A program made the position numbers and the translations under genes. DNA of 64,000 nucleotides, taken from an uncultured Prochlorococcus sp. (GTDB lineage: Bacteria; Cyanobacteriota; Cyanobacteriia; PCC-6307; Cyanobiaceae). Below the pieces are notes generated by a model that worked only from the letters and a program-made list of their open reading frames with translations, ran no database searches and was not told the origin of the DNA. This document shows, in pieces, positions 44,734 through 55,669 of this stretch. The stretch covers positions 1-64,000 of the forward strand of contig CACOQT010000001.1 in assembly GCA_902629395.1 (NCBI GenBank), in the 5' to 3' direction. The first letter of the stretch is position 1. Each line of letters opens with the position of its first letter.

Positions 44734-45999
44734 ACTAATAAATTTTGGCATTTCTTTGGAAAGACCTGTAAGATTTCTGTTGCTTAATCCACCTATGTAA
44801 ATCATAGATTTTTCCTTTTCATATAATACCCAGATTTTTTTTGTAGAAATTATACTTAGTGAACCTCCAATAAGTATTAACGCAAAACTAGTATAGACAA
44901 TAGGTACTCCAGGGTCATACTTCAAAAGTAGTCCACTACTAGGAATTATATTTATAATCTTTATTGAGGTTCCTTTTACTTTTGCCTCCTTATTTATACT
45001 TAATCTTGTAATTAAGGTGCCGTCATTATTATAAACCTTTACAGGTCCTATCTCATTATCTACGGTTAATAGGATTGGGTCTGTACCATTTTTATTTGTA
45101 GGTATAACTGTTCCCCAAACTTGTTCACCAAGCTCACTAATAGGTTTTATTGGAATTTGCAATTTCGGACTATTCTCAATTTGTATAGTTATTGCCGCTA
45201 TTGACCAGTCGGCTTGATATAACGTTAATCCTTCGTATCTTAATGGATAGTTAACACTAATTTCTTTAGATTGATTGTTTCCATTTGGCTCAATGATATT
45301 TACTATTGACCGATACTGCTCGGCCCTCCCTTGAGGGTCTCTTTCTATTTTAAATTTTTCTAATTCGATAGTTAATCCGCTCTGTTTATTATTGTTGATT
45401 AAATCTATTGATCTGCCAGGAGCTAAAAATTTTTCTATGGTTTTTCCATTTAAAGATCCGTATGTTGCCCCGATCATTAAAAGGATAAGACCAATATGAA
45501 TTATTATTGGTCCTAATCTTCCAATAACGCCTTGGCGTGCGGCAATCCTTCCATCAGTATCTTTGACATCCCAACCTTCTCTTCTCAAAGTGCTTTTAAG
45601 CTCATCAAAGCAATAGGAATAATTGTTAGATGTTATTGCTTGAGATATGGAAAGTTTTGCGATTTGTCGAGGCGATTTATAATCTATCCAGTTTAATGCT
45701 GATCTAAGCATGGGTAATTGCCTTCTAAAACTACAAACTGCAAGAGCTATACCAAGCCAAGTAAGTAGGAATAAAAACCAAAAACTTGTGTAAATATGAT
45801 CGAATTCAAAAAGTAATATTATTTTTCCATTAATTATCCCTAGAAAAGGATTTTTATTAAAATTTTCATAATAGAATTGATCTGATTCTTGTTGTGGAAT
45901 CAGAGTACCAGTCGCACATGAAAAAGCTATTAATAATAGTAGTAATATCGCAATCTTTAAGCTAGACAGCCAGTTTAAAACTAGGCTAATTTTTTTCAT
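44713..45999 (-). CDS. ccs1: Cytochrome c biogenesis protein Ccs1 (ResB, Ycf44)
   Basis: The 428-residue membrane protein of system II cytochrome c maturation delivers heme together with CcsA. There are three N-terminal membrane segments (about 12-32, 66-88 and 157-178), a large lumenal domain containing the conserved LTLYQADWSIAAI, and a final segment near 375-395. It follows ccdA by four bases, so heme delivery and thiol reduction for c-type cytochromes are encoded together. Confidence 0.92.
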   Translation of the reverse strand: MKKISLVLNWLSSLKIAILLLLLIAFSCATGTLIPQQESDQFYYENFNKNPFLGIINGKIILLFEFDHIYTSFWFLFLLTWLGIALAVCSFRRQLPMLRSALNWIDYKSPRQIAKLSISQAITSNNYSYCFDELKSTLRREGWDVKDTDGRIAARQGVIGRLGPIIIHIGLILLMIGATYGSLNGKTIEKFLAPGRSIDLINNNKQSGLTIELEKFKIERDPQGRAEQYRSIVNIIEPNGNNQSKEISVNYPLRYEGLTLYQADWSIAAITIQIENSPKLQIPIKPISELGEQVWGTVIPTNKNGTDPILLTVDNEIGPVKVYNNDGTLITRLSINKEAKVKGTSIKIINIIPSSGLLLKYDPGVPIVYTSFALILIGGSLSIISTKKIWVLYEKEKSMIYIGGLSNRNLTGLSKEMPKFISLIKNQI

Positions 46000-46003
46000 C
46001 TAT

Positions 46004-46702
46004 TTAAATCCAAATAGAGAGAAGGCTAACTAGACCTATAGTTAATAAAATTACTCCACTTATTGGTGGAACCCACTTCCCAATAGGTCTTAAAGATAAT
46101 AATTTTGGGATACTCGCAGCAAAAGTACCAGCTACAAATAAAGGAACAATTTGTCCAATAGCAAAACTTCCAAGAAAAATTATGCCACTAAGAGGACTTC
46201 CTTGTTTGGCGACCCATGCCAGAAGGACTGCAAGAACAGGAGTAGTGCAAGGCGAGGAGGCTAATCCAAAGGCAAAACCTGCTGAAACAGGAGCTAGTGA
46301 AGAAGGAACTTGATTTCTCCACATTTCAGGATCTGGACCAGATGGAAGTGAGAATTTAATAATCCCAAGCAGATTAAGACCCATTATTATTGCCAGAAAA
46401 CTAATAAATATTGAGAAGAAATCTGGTAATTGACCATAGATTTTTCCCAAGAAGCCGCTTAAACTACCCAATATCACCAATGAAATAACAATACCGCTAC
46501 AGAAATAAAAAGTTTTTTGTATTGGAGTTTGTTTATTTTTAAATCCAGCTAAATATGCGACCGTTATTGGTAGAAGTGATAATGAACATGGTCCAAGACT
46601 TGTCAAAAGCCCACCTGTAAAAACTATAAATATTGTTAAGGGTGTTGGATTGTTAAGCCCACTATTGATTAACTGCTCGCTATGTCGAGTCAAATCAGAC
46701 AT
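46004..46702 (-). CDS. ccdA: Thiol:disulfide transporter CcdA
   Basis: CcdA passes electrons across the thylakoid membrane to keep apocytochrome c cysteines reduced. The conserved cysteines are seen in LGPCSLSLLPITVAYLAG and ASSPCTTPVLAVLL, within a six-segment membrane protein. ATG 46702 gives a 232-residue protein with the expected start; an ATG at 46744 would add 14 residues. It sits between ftsW and ccs1 on the same strand. Confidence 0.92.
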   Translation of the reverse strand: MSDLTRHSEQLINSGLNNPTPLTIFIVFTGGLLTSLGPCSLSLLPITVAYLAGFKNKQTPIQKTFYFCSGIVISLVILGSLSGFLGKIYGQLPDFFSIFISFLAIIMGLNLLGIIKFSLPSGPDPEMWRNQVPSSLAPVSAGFAFGLASSPCTTPVLAVLLAWVAKQGSPLSGIIFLGSFAIGQIVPLFVAGTFAASIPKLLSLRPIGKWVPPISGVILLTIGLVSLLSIWI

Positions 46703-46762
46703 TATTAACTCAACAGAGGAAATGTTCAAAAAGAGAATTGCCAATCTAAATCTTTTTCCAGA

Positions 46763-47995
46763 TTATCTACTTATAACTCTATTTGAGGGATTTTTAATTA
46801 ATAAATCTGAGGTTTCTATGGAAGATCGGACCAATAATCCAGAAATTAGTAAGCTTGAAATCAAGGAGTTTCCTCCATAACTAATCAAAGGGAAAGGTAG
46901 ACCAGTTGTTGGCATGGCTCCAGATGAAACTGCGATGTGCATAATTGATTGGCCGACAAGAATAGTCCCAGATCCAATAGAAATTAATTTTGAGTAATTA
47001 TTTCTGCAATTTAGAGATATTTTTAGGGTTAAATATGCAACTACTAGCAGAAATGATAAAAGCAAAATAGATCCAAAGAATCCAAACTCTTCAGCGAAAA
47101 CAGCAAATATAAAATCAGTACTTCTATAAGGTAAATATTGTAACTTTTGCATGGATAGACCATATCCCTCCCCAAACAAACCACCGGAACCAATAGCATA
47201 AAGACTTTGAATTAATTGATATCCACTACCCTGTGGATCTGTCCATGGGTTTATAAAAGACATAACTCGACTTTGTTGATATGAATTGAAGTAAATGCTT
47301 ATTGAGCCAAAGAGAAAGCCATATAGTGCAGTGTTAAAAAGATATTTAAAGTTAATTCCGGATGCTAACGCAATCATCCAAACCAATGTACCTATTAATG
47401 CAGCGGTGCTCAAATTTGGCTGCTTTACAATCAAAGCAATTATAAATGCAAAAATAGTTAACCAATAAATTTTTTTTTCTAAGTTTATTCTTTCCCATTG
47501 TCCAAAAAGCTTTGCACTTTGGAGAATGATGAAAGGTTTGATTAACTCTGATGGTTGAATTTGAATTGGGCCCATAATCAACCATCTTGTAGAACCGTTA
47601 ACGGTGCTGCCGAAAATGCTTGTTGAAGCAATTAGAACCATACCAATAAAAAGACATGGACCTGATAGCCTCAGCCAATTTTTAATGTTTATATTTATGG
47701 CTAGACAAAAGATGCTCCAACTAGCGATCAACCAAATAAGTTGTCTTTTTATGTAATAAGATCCCTCACCCATTTCTCTTGTGGCTACCCACCAACTGGC
47801 CGAACCAAGAATAAAAATTCCAGATATACTCCAAAAGGCAATTAAAGCCATCATCAAACGCCCCTCTTTTGGCCAAAAAGGCCAAGGTAATGGGAGTATA
47901 TTTTTGTTTATTAAATTTCCGAGATAATTTTTTGATTCGTGAGAATGCTTCCTCCTTTGTTCTGAATCAATTTTTTTACTAGAAATATTACTCAA
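46763..47995 (-). CDS. ftsW: Cell division protein FtsW (SEDS family)
   Basis: The 410-residue protein with about ten membrane segments belongs to the SEDS peptidoglycan glycosyltransferases. Typical segments are STRWLIMGPIQIQPSELIKP, GYQLIQSLYAIGSGGLFGEG and the C-terminal TTGLPFPLISYGGNSL. A soluble N-terminal stretch of about 40 residues precedes the first helix. FtsW rather than RodA is the more likely call, but the split is not certain. ccdA follows after 18-60 bases. Confidence 0.88.
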   Translation of the reverse strand: MSNISSKKIDSEQRRKHSHESKNYLGNLINKNILPLPWPFWPKEGRLMMALIAFWSISGIFILGSASWWVATREMGEGSYYIKRQLIWLIASWSIFCLAININIKNWLRLSGPCLFIGMVLIASTSIFGSTVNGSTRWLIMGPIQIQPSELIKPFIILQSAKLFGQWERINLEKKIYWLTIFAFIIALIVKQPNLSTAALIGTLVWMIALASGINFKYLFNTALYGFLFGSISIYFNSYQQSRVMSFINPWTDPQGSGYQLIQSLYAIGSGGLFGEGYGLSMQKLQYLPYRSTDFIFAVFAEEFGFFGSILLLSFLLVVAYLTLKISLNCRNNYSKLISIGSGTILVGQSIMHIAVSSGAMPTTGLPFPLISYGGNSLISSLLISGLLVRSSIETSDLLIKNPSNRVISR

Positions 47996-48409
47996 AGGAT
48001 ATTTAGCTTATAAACCATTGAGCCGCTTAATTGTCATCTTGCCAAGTTTTGAAGAAAGTTAATTTACTTTTTTATGGAATCAAAGAAAATTGAACAGATT
48101 TTTTTTGTTAAAAGTTATTTGTTAGTCCGTGTATAAAAGAATACATACCATGGTTGAAATTTGTTTTCTAACATGTGGGTTAAATTTTTAAAGAGATAAA
48201 AAATTGATTTCAATTAGAAATAAGGAATTGTTACTTAAATTTATGATCAATCTATGTAAATTAACCAACTTTTCGATTTGTTGGCAAAATTTTTTTGTTT
48301 TGATGCAAGTCTCGTGATAGATTCCCCGGGCCTTTGCAGAGAGCTTAGGTGTCTTGTTTGCAAAACAACTTTTCGTTACCACTAAGTAACTCCAAAAGGA
48401 GGAATTTTT
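47996..48409. other. Intergenic region and leader of the atp cluster
   Basis: This 414-base AT-rich gap separates the divergent ftsW and atp clusters and must hold both promoters. No convincing gene is seen; a 64-codon minus-strand frame at 48188-48382 lacks a ribosome binding site. A GC-richer patch CCCCGGGCC lies near 48325-48335, and a small hairpin GTTAC-CACTAA-GTAAC (48375-48390) sits just before the Shine-Dalgarno sequence. Confidence 0.6.
48396..48402 (+). promoter_or_regulatory. Strong ribosome binding site of atpI
   Basis: AAGGAGG sits seven bases before the GTG at 48410. It decides that start. Such a full Shine-Dalgarno sequence is uncommon among the genes of this window. Confidence 0.85.
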
Positions 48410-48829
48410 GTGGAATCTGAGACTGTTGAAAATTGCTCAAGTCATGATCCTCTTCTGGCTGTTGATTCAACGGATTTACCATCCGGAGTCAATTCAGACG
48501 AGTACCTTGAACTTCAATTTCGAGTATTACGTCTGACATTTTTATTGACAATTTTTTCTGTTGGCATAGTAGGTTTCTTCTTTGGAATCCAAACTACTGC
48601 AAGCCTTCTTATAGGAGCTTTATCAGGAATTTTTTATTTTCGCTTGCTTGCTCGCGGAGTTGGAAGACTAGGTACTTCATCAAAGATTGTCGGTAAAATC
48701 CAGTTGTTAGTTCCGGTTGCTTTAGTTTTGGGAGCTTCTAGATTTCCTCAACTTGAGTTATTACCTGCTTTATTAGGATTTCTGCTTTATAAACCAGCGT
48801 TAATTATTCAGTTTCTATCAATGCCGTAG
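48410..48829 (+). CDS. atpI: ATP synthase protein I
   Basis: This 139-residue membrane protein starts at GTG 48410 behind a perfect Shine-Dalgarno sequence. A hydrophilic N-terminus (1-40) precedes about four short hydrophobic segments. It is weakly conserved but always first in atp clusters; AtpI homologues help c-ring assembly. The position before atpB supports the call. Confidence 0.85.
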   Translation: MESETVENCSSHDPLLAVDSTDLPSGVNSDEYLELQFRVLRLTFLLTIFSVGIVGFFFGIQTTASLLIGALSGIFYFRLLARGVGRLGTSSKIVGKIQLLVPVALVLGASRFPQLELLPALLGFLLYKPALIIQFLSMP

Positions 48830-48904
48830 GTGATTTTTAGAAATTAAATTTTTAAGTTTTGTTTGTTTGGCGTTTATTTTCTTCGAAACCTAACTTCCAG
48901 ATAA

Positions 48905-49630
48905 ATGGGATCTTTACCATTTGTTTTCCCTTTTGCTGAATTAGAGGTGGGTCAACATCTCTATTGGCAATTTGGAAATATTAGAATTCACGGTCAAGTT
49001 TTTATGACCTCATGGCTGCTCATTGGTGCATTGCTTGCCTTAGTGGTCATTGGAACAAAAAAAATGGAACGTGATCCAAAAGGGGTGCAAAATCTTTTGG
49101 AGTTTTTGTGGGATTACATACGTGATCTAGCAAGAACACAAATTGGTGAAAAGGTTTATAGAGATTGGATGCCTTTCATCGGAACCCTCTTTCTGTTCAT
49201 ATTTGTGAGCAACTGGGGCGGAGCATTAGTTCCATGGAAGTTGATTGAGCTACCAAGTGGTGAACTTGGAGCACCTACAGCTGACATTAATACGACTGTT
49301 GCTTTAGCACTACTGGTATCTCTCTCATATTTTTATGCGGGGTTGAGCAATAAAGGTTTGCGTTACTTCGAGTATTACGTTCACCCAACGCCAATAATGC
49401 TCCCATTCAAAATTGTTGAAGATTTTACGAAGCCTCTCTCTCTTTCATTCCGTTTATTTGGAAACATTCTCGCGGATGAACTTGTTGTAGCAGTACTTGT
49501 TTTTCTTGTACCTCTTGTTCTCCCAGTTCCAGTTATGTTTCTGGGCTTGTTTACAAGTGCTATTCAAGCTCTGATTTTTGCAACTCTTGCTGCCTATTAC
49601 ATCGGGGAAGCAGTTGAAGAGCATCATTAA
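48905..49630 (+). CDS. atpB: ATP synthase subunit a
   Basis: Subunit a (241 residues, called atpI in older cyanobacterial naming) provides the proton half-channels next to the c-ring. The essential Arg lies in [14 protein letters not shown], with the following segment [16 protein letters not shown] near the C-terminus. Five or six membrane segments are seen. atpE follows after a 167-base gap that contains regulatory-looking repeats. Confidence 0.97.
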   Translation: MGSLPFVFPFAELEVGQHLYWQFGNIRIHGQVFMTSWLLIGALLALVVIGTKKMERDPKGVQNLLEFLWDYIRDLARTQIGEKVYRDWMPFIGTLFLFIFVSNWGGALVPWKLIELPSGELGAPTADINTTVALALLVSLSYFYAGLSNKGLRYFEYYVHPTPIMLPFKIVEDFTKPLSLSFRLFGNILADELVVAVLVFLVPLVLPVPVMFLGLFTSAIQALIFATLAAYYIGEAVEEHH

Positions 49631-49704
49631 TCATGATTTTTTGCTACTGAATTAACTTTTCAATAGCATATTTCCTGCTTTAGGGCCTGAAATTCTTTCA
49701 GTAT

Positions 49705-49725
49705 CATCTCAAGAACTATGAGATG
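49705..49725 (+). promoter_or_regulatory. Hairpin in the atpB-atpE gap
   Basis: CATCTCA (49705-49711) pairs with TGAGATG (49719-49725) over a seven-base loop. It lies just upstream of a TATAAA box (49739-49744) that could be the -10 of an internal promoter for atpE. It may protect or end the upstream mRNA. Confidence 0.35.
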
Positions 49726-49764
49726 CACCCCTCGCAGGTATAAACTCCCGGTCACAACTCTATA

Positions 49765-50046
<282 letters not shown>

Positions 50047-50068
50047 ATATCAAATTAAAGGGCTAATT

Positions 50069-50095
50069 GAGTTAATCAAATTGTTTGATTGACTC
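50069..50095 (+). promoter_or_regulatory. Long hairpin between atpE and the b' gene
   Basis: GAGTTAATCAAA (50069-50080) pairs with TTTGATTGACTC (50084-50095) across a three-base loop: 12 pairs with one G-U. It follows the atpE stop by 23 bases and lacks a strong T-run, so an RNA stabiliser or partial terminator is more likely than a full terminator. Confidence 0.6.
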
Positions 50096-50173
50096 TAAGC
50101 TCTTTATTTGAAAATTCTTTAGCAAATCTCAATTGCCCTAATCCGGCTCGCTTAAATTCTTGCACCCTAGCTA

Positions 50174-50635
50174 ATGCCAACTTTGTTTTTGTTTGGTGCC
50201 TCTGAGGGAGGTCTGTTTGATTTCGATGCAACTCTTCCGCTGATGGCGGTTCAAGTTGTATTGCTTACTTTCATACTTAATGCTCTTTTCTTCAAACCCG
50301 TTGGACAGGTAGTTGAAGAGAGGGAGGATTATGTAAATACAAGTCGGGCAGAAGCAAAGAAAAAAATCGCTGAGGTTAAACGACTAGAAACTGAACTTAA
50401 AGATCAGCTTAAAGAAGCTCGTCTTGAAGCTCAGAAGGTAATTCTTGAAGCAGAGCAAGATTCCGAGAATCTTTACAAAGAAGCACTTGCTCTTGCTACT
50501 TCAGAGGCAAATGCATCTAGAGAAAAAGCTAGACGTGAGATTGATTCACAAAGAGATGAAGCTCTTAATCAACTCAAAAGCGAGGCTGACAATCTTGGCG
50601 ATTTGATTATTGAAAGACTCTTGGCAAAAAAATGA
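50174..50635 (+). CDS. ATP synthase subunit b'
   Basis: The 153-residue protein has one N-terminal membrane helix and a long, charged coiled-coil (about 45-150). Cyanobacteria encode two b-type stator subunits; the first, before atpF, is b' (named atpG in cyanobacterial usage). Its TGA overlaps the atpF ATG as ATGA. An ATG at 50174 or a Met further in could start it; the hydrophobic part begins near residue 20. Confidence 0.92.
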   Translation: MPTLFLFGASEGGLFDFDATLPLMAVQVVLLTFILNALFFKPVGQVVEEREDYVNTSRAEAKKKIAEVKRLETELKDQLKEARLEAQKVILEAEQDSENLYKEALALATSEANASREKARREIDSQRDEALNQLKSEADNLGDLIIERLLAKK

Positions 50636-51144
50636 CTTCATTAATTTTCGCTTCCCAAGGCTTTGGCCTTAATTTAAATATTTTTGAGACCAACATTATC
50701 AACTTAGCTGTTGTTGTTTTTGGCCTCTATAAATTCTTGCCAGGCTTTTTAGGGAAAATCCTTGAAAGGCGAAGGACTACAATCCTCTCTGACTTAAAAG
50801 AAGCGGAGGATCGTTTATCCAAAGCACAAGTCTCTTTATCAAAAGCAAAAGATGAACTTGCCTCAGCCAAGGAAAAAGCTGAAAAAATCAGAAACGATTG
50901 CAAAGCACGAGCAGAAGCAATTCGTTTAGAGAGCGAAAAAAGAACTGTTGAGGAAATGGCAAGAATCAAGCAAGGTGCTGCTTCAGATTTGAACGCAGAA
51001 GCAGCAAGAGTTACTTCACAATTAAGAAAAGAGGCTGCAGAACTTGCTATTGAAAAAGCACTAGCAATGCTTCCGAAAAAGTTAGATTCAAATACTCAAG
51101 ATAATTTTCTCAAACAGTCAATTAAAAATATAGGAGTCAACTAA
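50632..51144 (+). CDS. atpF: ATP synthase subunit b
   Basis: The 170-residue stator subunit has one membrane helix (about 22-42) and then a long coiled-coil rich in Ala, Lys and Glu. It pairs with b' to link subunit a to delta. It overlaps the b' stop by four bases and the atpH start by one (TAATG). Confidence 0.95.
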   Translation: MTSLIFASQGFGLNLNIFETNIINLAVVVFGLYKFLPGFLGKILERRRTTILSDLKEAEDRLSKAQVSLSKAKDELASAKEKAEKIRNDCKARAEAIRLESEKRTVEEMARIKQGAASDLNAEAARVTSQLRKEAAELAIEKALAMLPKKLDSNTQDNFLKQSIKNIGVN

Positions 51145-51692
51145 TGCCATTACTAAATACTATAACTACTCCATATGCTGAAGCTTTTCTTCAAGTAGCT
51201 GAGAGCCGTGAAGAAGTTGATGAAGTAGTAACTCAAGCTAAATCTATCTTAGAACTTTGGAATGATTGCCCTGAATTTAGTGATGCGATGTCATCACCAG
51301 TTTTAGAGGTTAATCAGAAGAAAGCAGCTTTAGAAAAGCTATTCTCTGGTCAAGTCACTCCAGCCTTTTTAAATCTTTTAAAACTATTAGCAGATAGACA
51401 GAGAATAGGTTTATTGAATTCTGTTCTTGAAAGATTATTGGAAATTTATCGAGAACAAAGAAATATTGCCTTAGCAACAATTACTTCAGCTTCAGCTCTA
51501 AATGAAGATCAACAAACAGAGCTACTCAAGAAAGTACAATCCATAGCTGGTACGGATAATTTAGAGATCGATCTCAAAGTCGACTCTGAATTGCTAGGTG
51601 GCTTTGTGGTCAATGTTGGATCAAAGGTCATTGATGCCAGCATCGCAGGTCAAGTTAGGCGACTTGGTCTTGCTTTGGCCAAGGTCAGTTAG
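51144..51692 (+). CDS. atpH: ATP synthase subunit delta
   Basis: The 182-residue delta subunit (atpD in older cyanobacterial naming) joins the b/b' stalk to the alpha3beta3 head. It has the N-terminal helical bundle starting TPYAEAFLQVAE and the C-terminal segment VDSELLGGFVVNVGSKVIDAS, typical of OSCP/delta proteins. atpA follows after 61 bases. Confidence 0.95.
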   Translation: MPLLNTITTPYAEAFLQVAESREEVDEVVTQAKSILELWNDCPEFSDAMSSPVLEVNQKKAALEKLFSGQVTPAFLNLLKLLADRQRIGLLNSVLERLLEIYREQRNIALATITSASALNEDQQTELLKKVQSIAGTDNLEIDLKVDSELLGGFVVNVGSKVIDASIAGQVRRLGLALAKVS

Positions 51693-51744
51693 TTCTCTCC
51701 TGACTTTCTACTCTTCTTTTTCCCTCTAATCCTCCCTAACCTAA

Positions 51745-53268
<1,524 letters not shown>

Positions 53269-53300
53269 GAACTAAGGCTATCTAAGAAAGACAACCACCT

Positions 53301-54251
53301 ATGGCTAACCTCAAGGACATTAGAGACAGAATTGTATCTGTCAAAAACACCAGAAAAATTACAGAAGCAATGCGACTCGTTGCTGCTGCAAAAGTGCGGA
53401 GAGCACAGGATCAAGTCCTACGAAGTAGACCTTTCGCTGATAGATTGGCAAGGGTTTTAGAAAATATACAATCAAGAATGCAGTTTGAAGCTGCTGACTC
53501 TCCCCTCCTAAATAAGCGTGAGGTTAAGACAATTACTCTCTTAGCTGTCACTGGGGATCGAGGATTATGTGGAGGTTATAATGCAAATATTATTAAACGT
53601 ACAGAAAAACGTTATGCCGAATTAAAAGGCCAGGGTTATAGTCCTGACTTAGTATTGATTGGTAAGAAAGCAATAGGTTATTTCGAAAATAGATCCAGTA
53701 TTTACAATATAAGAGCTACTTTTAAAGAATTAGAGCAAGTTCCTACCTCTGAAGATGCTAGCTCTATTACCAGTGAAGTATTAGCGGAGTTTCTCTCTGA
53801 AAGTACTGATAGAGTAGAGGTCATTTTTACCAAGTTTGTAAGCTTGGTTAGTTGTAATCCAACAATACAAACTCTTTTACCCTTAGACCCTCAAGGAATA
53901 GCAGACTCAGAAGATGAAATTTTTAGATTAACTACAAAAGATAGTCAGTTAATTATTGAGAAAGATGCAGCCCCCACGAATGAAGAGTCAAAATTACCAT
54001 CGGACATTGTTTTTGAACAAAGCCCTGATCAACTTTTAAATTCTCTGTTACCACTTTACTTACAGAATCAACTACTCCGTGCTTTACAGGAATCTGCAGC
54101 CTCTGAGTTGGCTAGCAGAATGACTGCAATGAACAACGCTAGTGATAATGCGAAGGAATTAGCTAAGAACCTTACCATCGATTACAATAAGGCTAGACAA
54201 GCAGCAATTACTCAAGAAATTTTAGAAGTTGTTGGTGGTGCTGCAGCTTGA
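53301..54251 (+). CDS. atpG: ATP synthase subunit gamma
   Basis: The 316-residue gamma subunit (atpC in cyanobacterial naming) is the central rotor shaft. The N-terminal [20 protein letters not shown] and C-terminal [17 protein letters not shown] segments are conserved. It is about 30 residues longer than E. coli gamma, consistent with the cyanobacterial insertion near the middle; the cysteine pair of chloroplast gamma is not seen. It ends this part of the atp cluster. Confidence 0.97.
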   Translation: MANLKDIRDRIVSVKNTRKITEAMRLVAAAKVRRAQDQVLRSRPFADRLARVLENIQSRMQFEAADSPLLNKREVKTITLLAVTGDRGLCGGYNANIIKRTEKRYAELKGQGYSPDLVLIGKKAIGYFENRSSIYNIRATFKELEQVPTSEDASSITSEVLAEFLSESTDRVEVIFTKFVSLVSCNPTIQTLLPLDPQGIADSEDEIFRLTTKDSQLIIEKDAAPTNEESKLPSDIVFEQSPDQLLNSLLPLYLQNQLLRALQESAASELASRMTAMNNASDNAKELAKNLTIDYNKARQAAITQEILEVVGGAAA

Positions 54252-54306
54252 TTTTTTATTTGTATCTGATACTCGGCTAATTATCAAATCATAGGTAGTT
54301 GATAAA

Positions 54307-54528
54307 GTGAATCTTGAATTTATAGAATTACAACTTGAATGGTCTTCTGAGTCCAGTATATATGACTTAAAAAATTTAATTTTATCTGAGCTATTGGAAT
54401 ATGGAGATCCACTTAGATGGGCAATTACTTCAATTAACTCACTATGTGATGAAAAACCCCAGATAATTTCGGTAGAAGCTGTGTTGATTATGCATCAAGA
54501 CAAGGTGAAATGTATAAGGACCAATTGA
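54307..54528 (+). CDS. Hypothetical protein, 73 residues
   Basis: This small acidic protein starts at GTG 54307, between atp gamma and the DUF3326 gene (12 bases before the latter). Visible features are a short amphipathic helix (LKNLILSELLEYGDPLRWAI) and a C-terminal beta-like segment (IISVEAVLIMH). I recognise no family. Its position suggests cotranscription with DUF3326. Confidence 0.65.
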   Translation: MNLEFIELQLEWSSESSIYDLKNLILSELLEYGDPLRWAITSINSLCDEKPQIISVEAVLIMHQDKVKCIRTN

Positions 54529-54540
54529 GTTGACTTCAAT

Positions 54541-55659
54541 ATGACTAAAACAGATCCTTTGCCAACATTATTAATTATTCCAACTGGCATAGGTTGCAGT
54601 GTCGGTGGCTTTGCAGGAGATGCAATTCCAACTGCAAGATTACTGGCATCTGCTAGTGAATGTTTGATAACTCATCCCAATGTTATGAATGGTGGATCTT
54701 TGTATTGGCCAGAAACTTGTATCCAATATGTAGAAGGCTATAGTTTAAATCTTTTTGCAGCGGGTGAAGTCTTTCTTGAACCTGTAAGACAACAAAAAGT
54801 AGGCTTGCTGTTAGATGCTGGCTTGGAATCTGATATGAGGATAAGACATTTACAAGTTGCTGATGGTTGTATCGCAAGTTTGGGTTTAGATATTGGTCCT
54901 GTAATTACTACTGAACGAGCCGTGCGAATTAATCTAGAGAAAGGTTTAAGTGGCTCAAGTTGGGGGAATATAGAGGAGCCTGATGTTCTTCTAAGAGCTG
55001 CTGAGAAACTCAAGAAGGCTGGTGCAACAGCAATTGCTGTCGTAACTCGCTTCCCTGATGATAGCGATGAATTAGAAACTAAACTTTATCGACATGGTAA
55101 TGGTGTAGATATTATTGCTGGGCTCGAAGCAGTAATAAGTCATTTTCTTGTAAAACATTTATTGATTCCATGTGCACATGCACCTGGGCTAGCACCATTA
55201 CCACTTGAGTATGATCTGGATCCACGAACTTTGGGTGAAGAGATAGGTTATACATTTTTGCAAAGTGTTTTGGTGGGTCTTAGTCGTGCTCCCAATTTGA
55301 TCAGTAAGTCAGCTATGGAAACAAAAGAGAATGCTTCTTTACTGGCAAAAAATTTGTTGAGTAATAGAGATTTAGGAGCCGTTGTTGTGCCACAGGGGGC
55401 ATTGGGTGGTGAAGCAGTTTTATCTTGTGTAGAAAGATTTATTCCTTTAATAGTGGTTTGTAATAGAGGAGTTTTAAATGTTAGCTCTACAAAGATGAGA
55501 CTTGATTATTTAAATGGTTCAAAGAATAATATGATTTTGTATGCTGAAAATTATTTAGAAGCTGCGGGACTTATAACAGCTTTACGTTATGGAATTAATG
55601 TTAATTCTCTGCGAAGACCAATTTATTGCTTAAGCGAATTGAATAACGTAGAGATGTAA
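54541..55659 (+). CDS. DUF3326 family protein
   Basis: The 372-residue soluble protein matches the DUF3326 family of cyanobacteria and plants. Characteristic stretches are IIPTGIGCSVGGFAGDA at the N-terminus, HPNVMNGGSLYWP and PCAHAPGLAPLPLEYD. The Gly-rich opening and conserved His, Cys and Asp suggest an enzyme, but no reaction is known to me. It is convergent with nadE, 10 bases apart. Confidence 0.85.
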   Translation: MTKTDPLPTLLIIPTGIGCSVGGFAGDAIPTARLLASASECLITHPNVMNGGSLYWPETCIQYVEGYSLNLFAAGEVFLEPVRQQKVGLLLDAGLESDMRIRHLQVADGCIASLGLDIGPVITTERAVRINLEKGLSGSSWGNIEEPDVLLRAAEKLKKAGATAIAVVTRFPDDSDELETKLYRHGNGVDIIAGLEAVISHFLVKHLLIPCAHAPGLAPLPLEYDLDPRTLGEEIGYTFLQSVLVGLSRAPNLISKSAMETKENASLLAKNLLSNRDLGAVVVPQGALGGEAVLSCVERFIPLIVVCNRGVLNVSSTKMRLDYLNGSKNNMILYAENYLEAAGLITALRYGINVNSLRRPIYCLSELNNVEM

Positions 55660-55669
55660 TTTCAACTAT

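Noticed and set aside
48188-48382. 64-codon minus-strand frame in the ftsW-atpI gap
   Set aside because: No ribosome binding site, a composition that looks like translated AT-rich leader, and it would overlap the atp promoter region.
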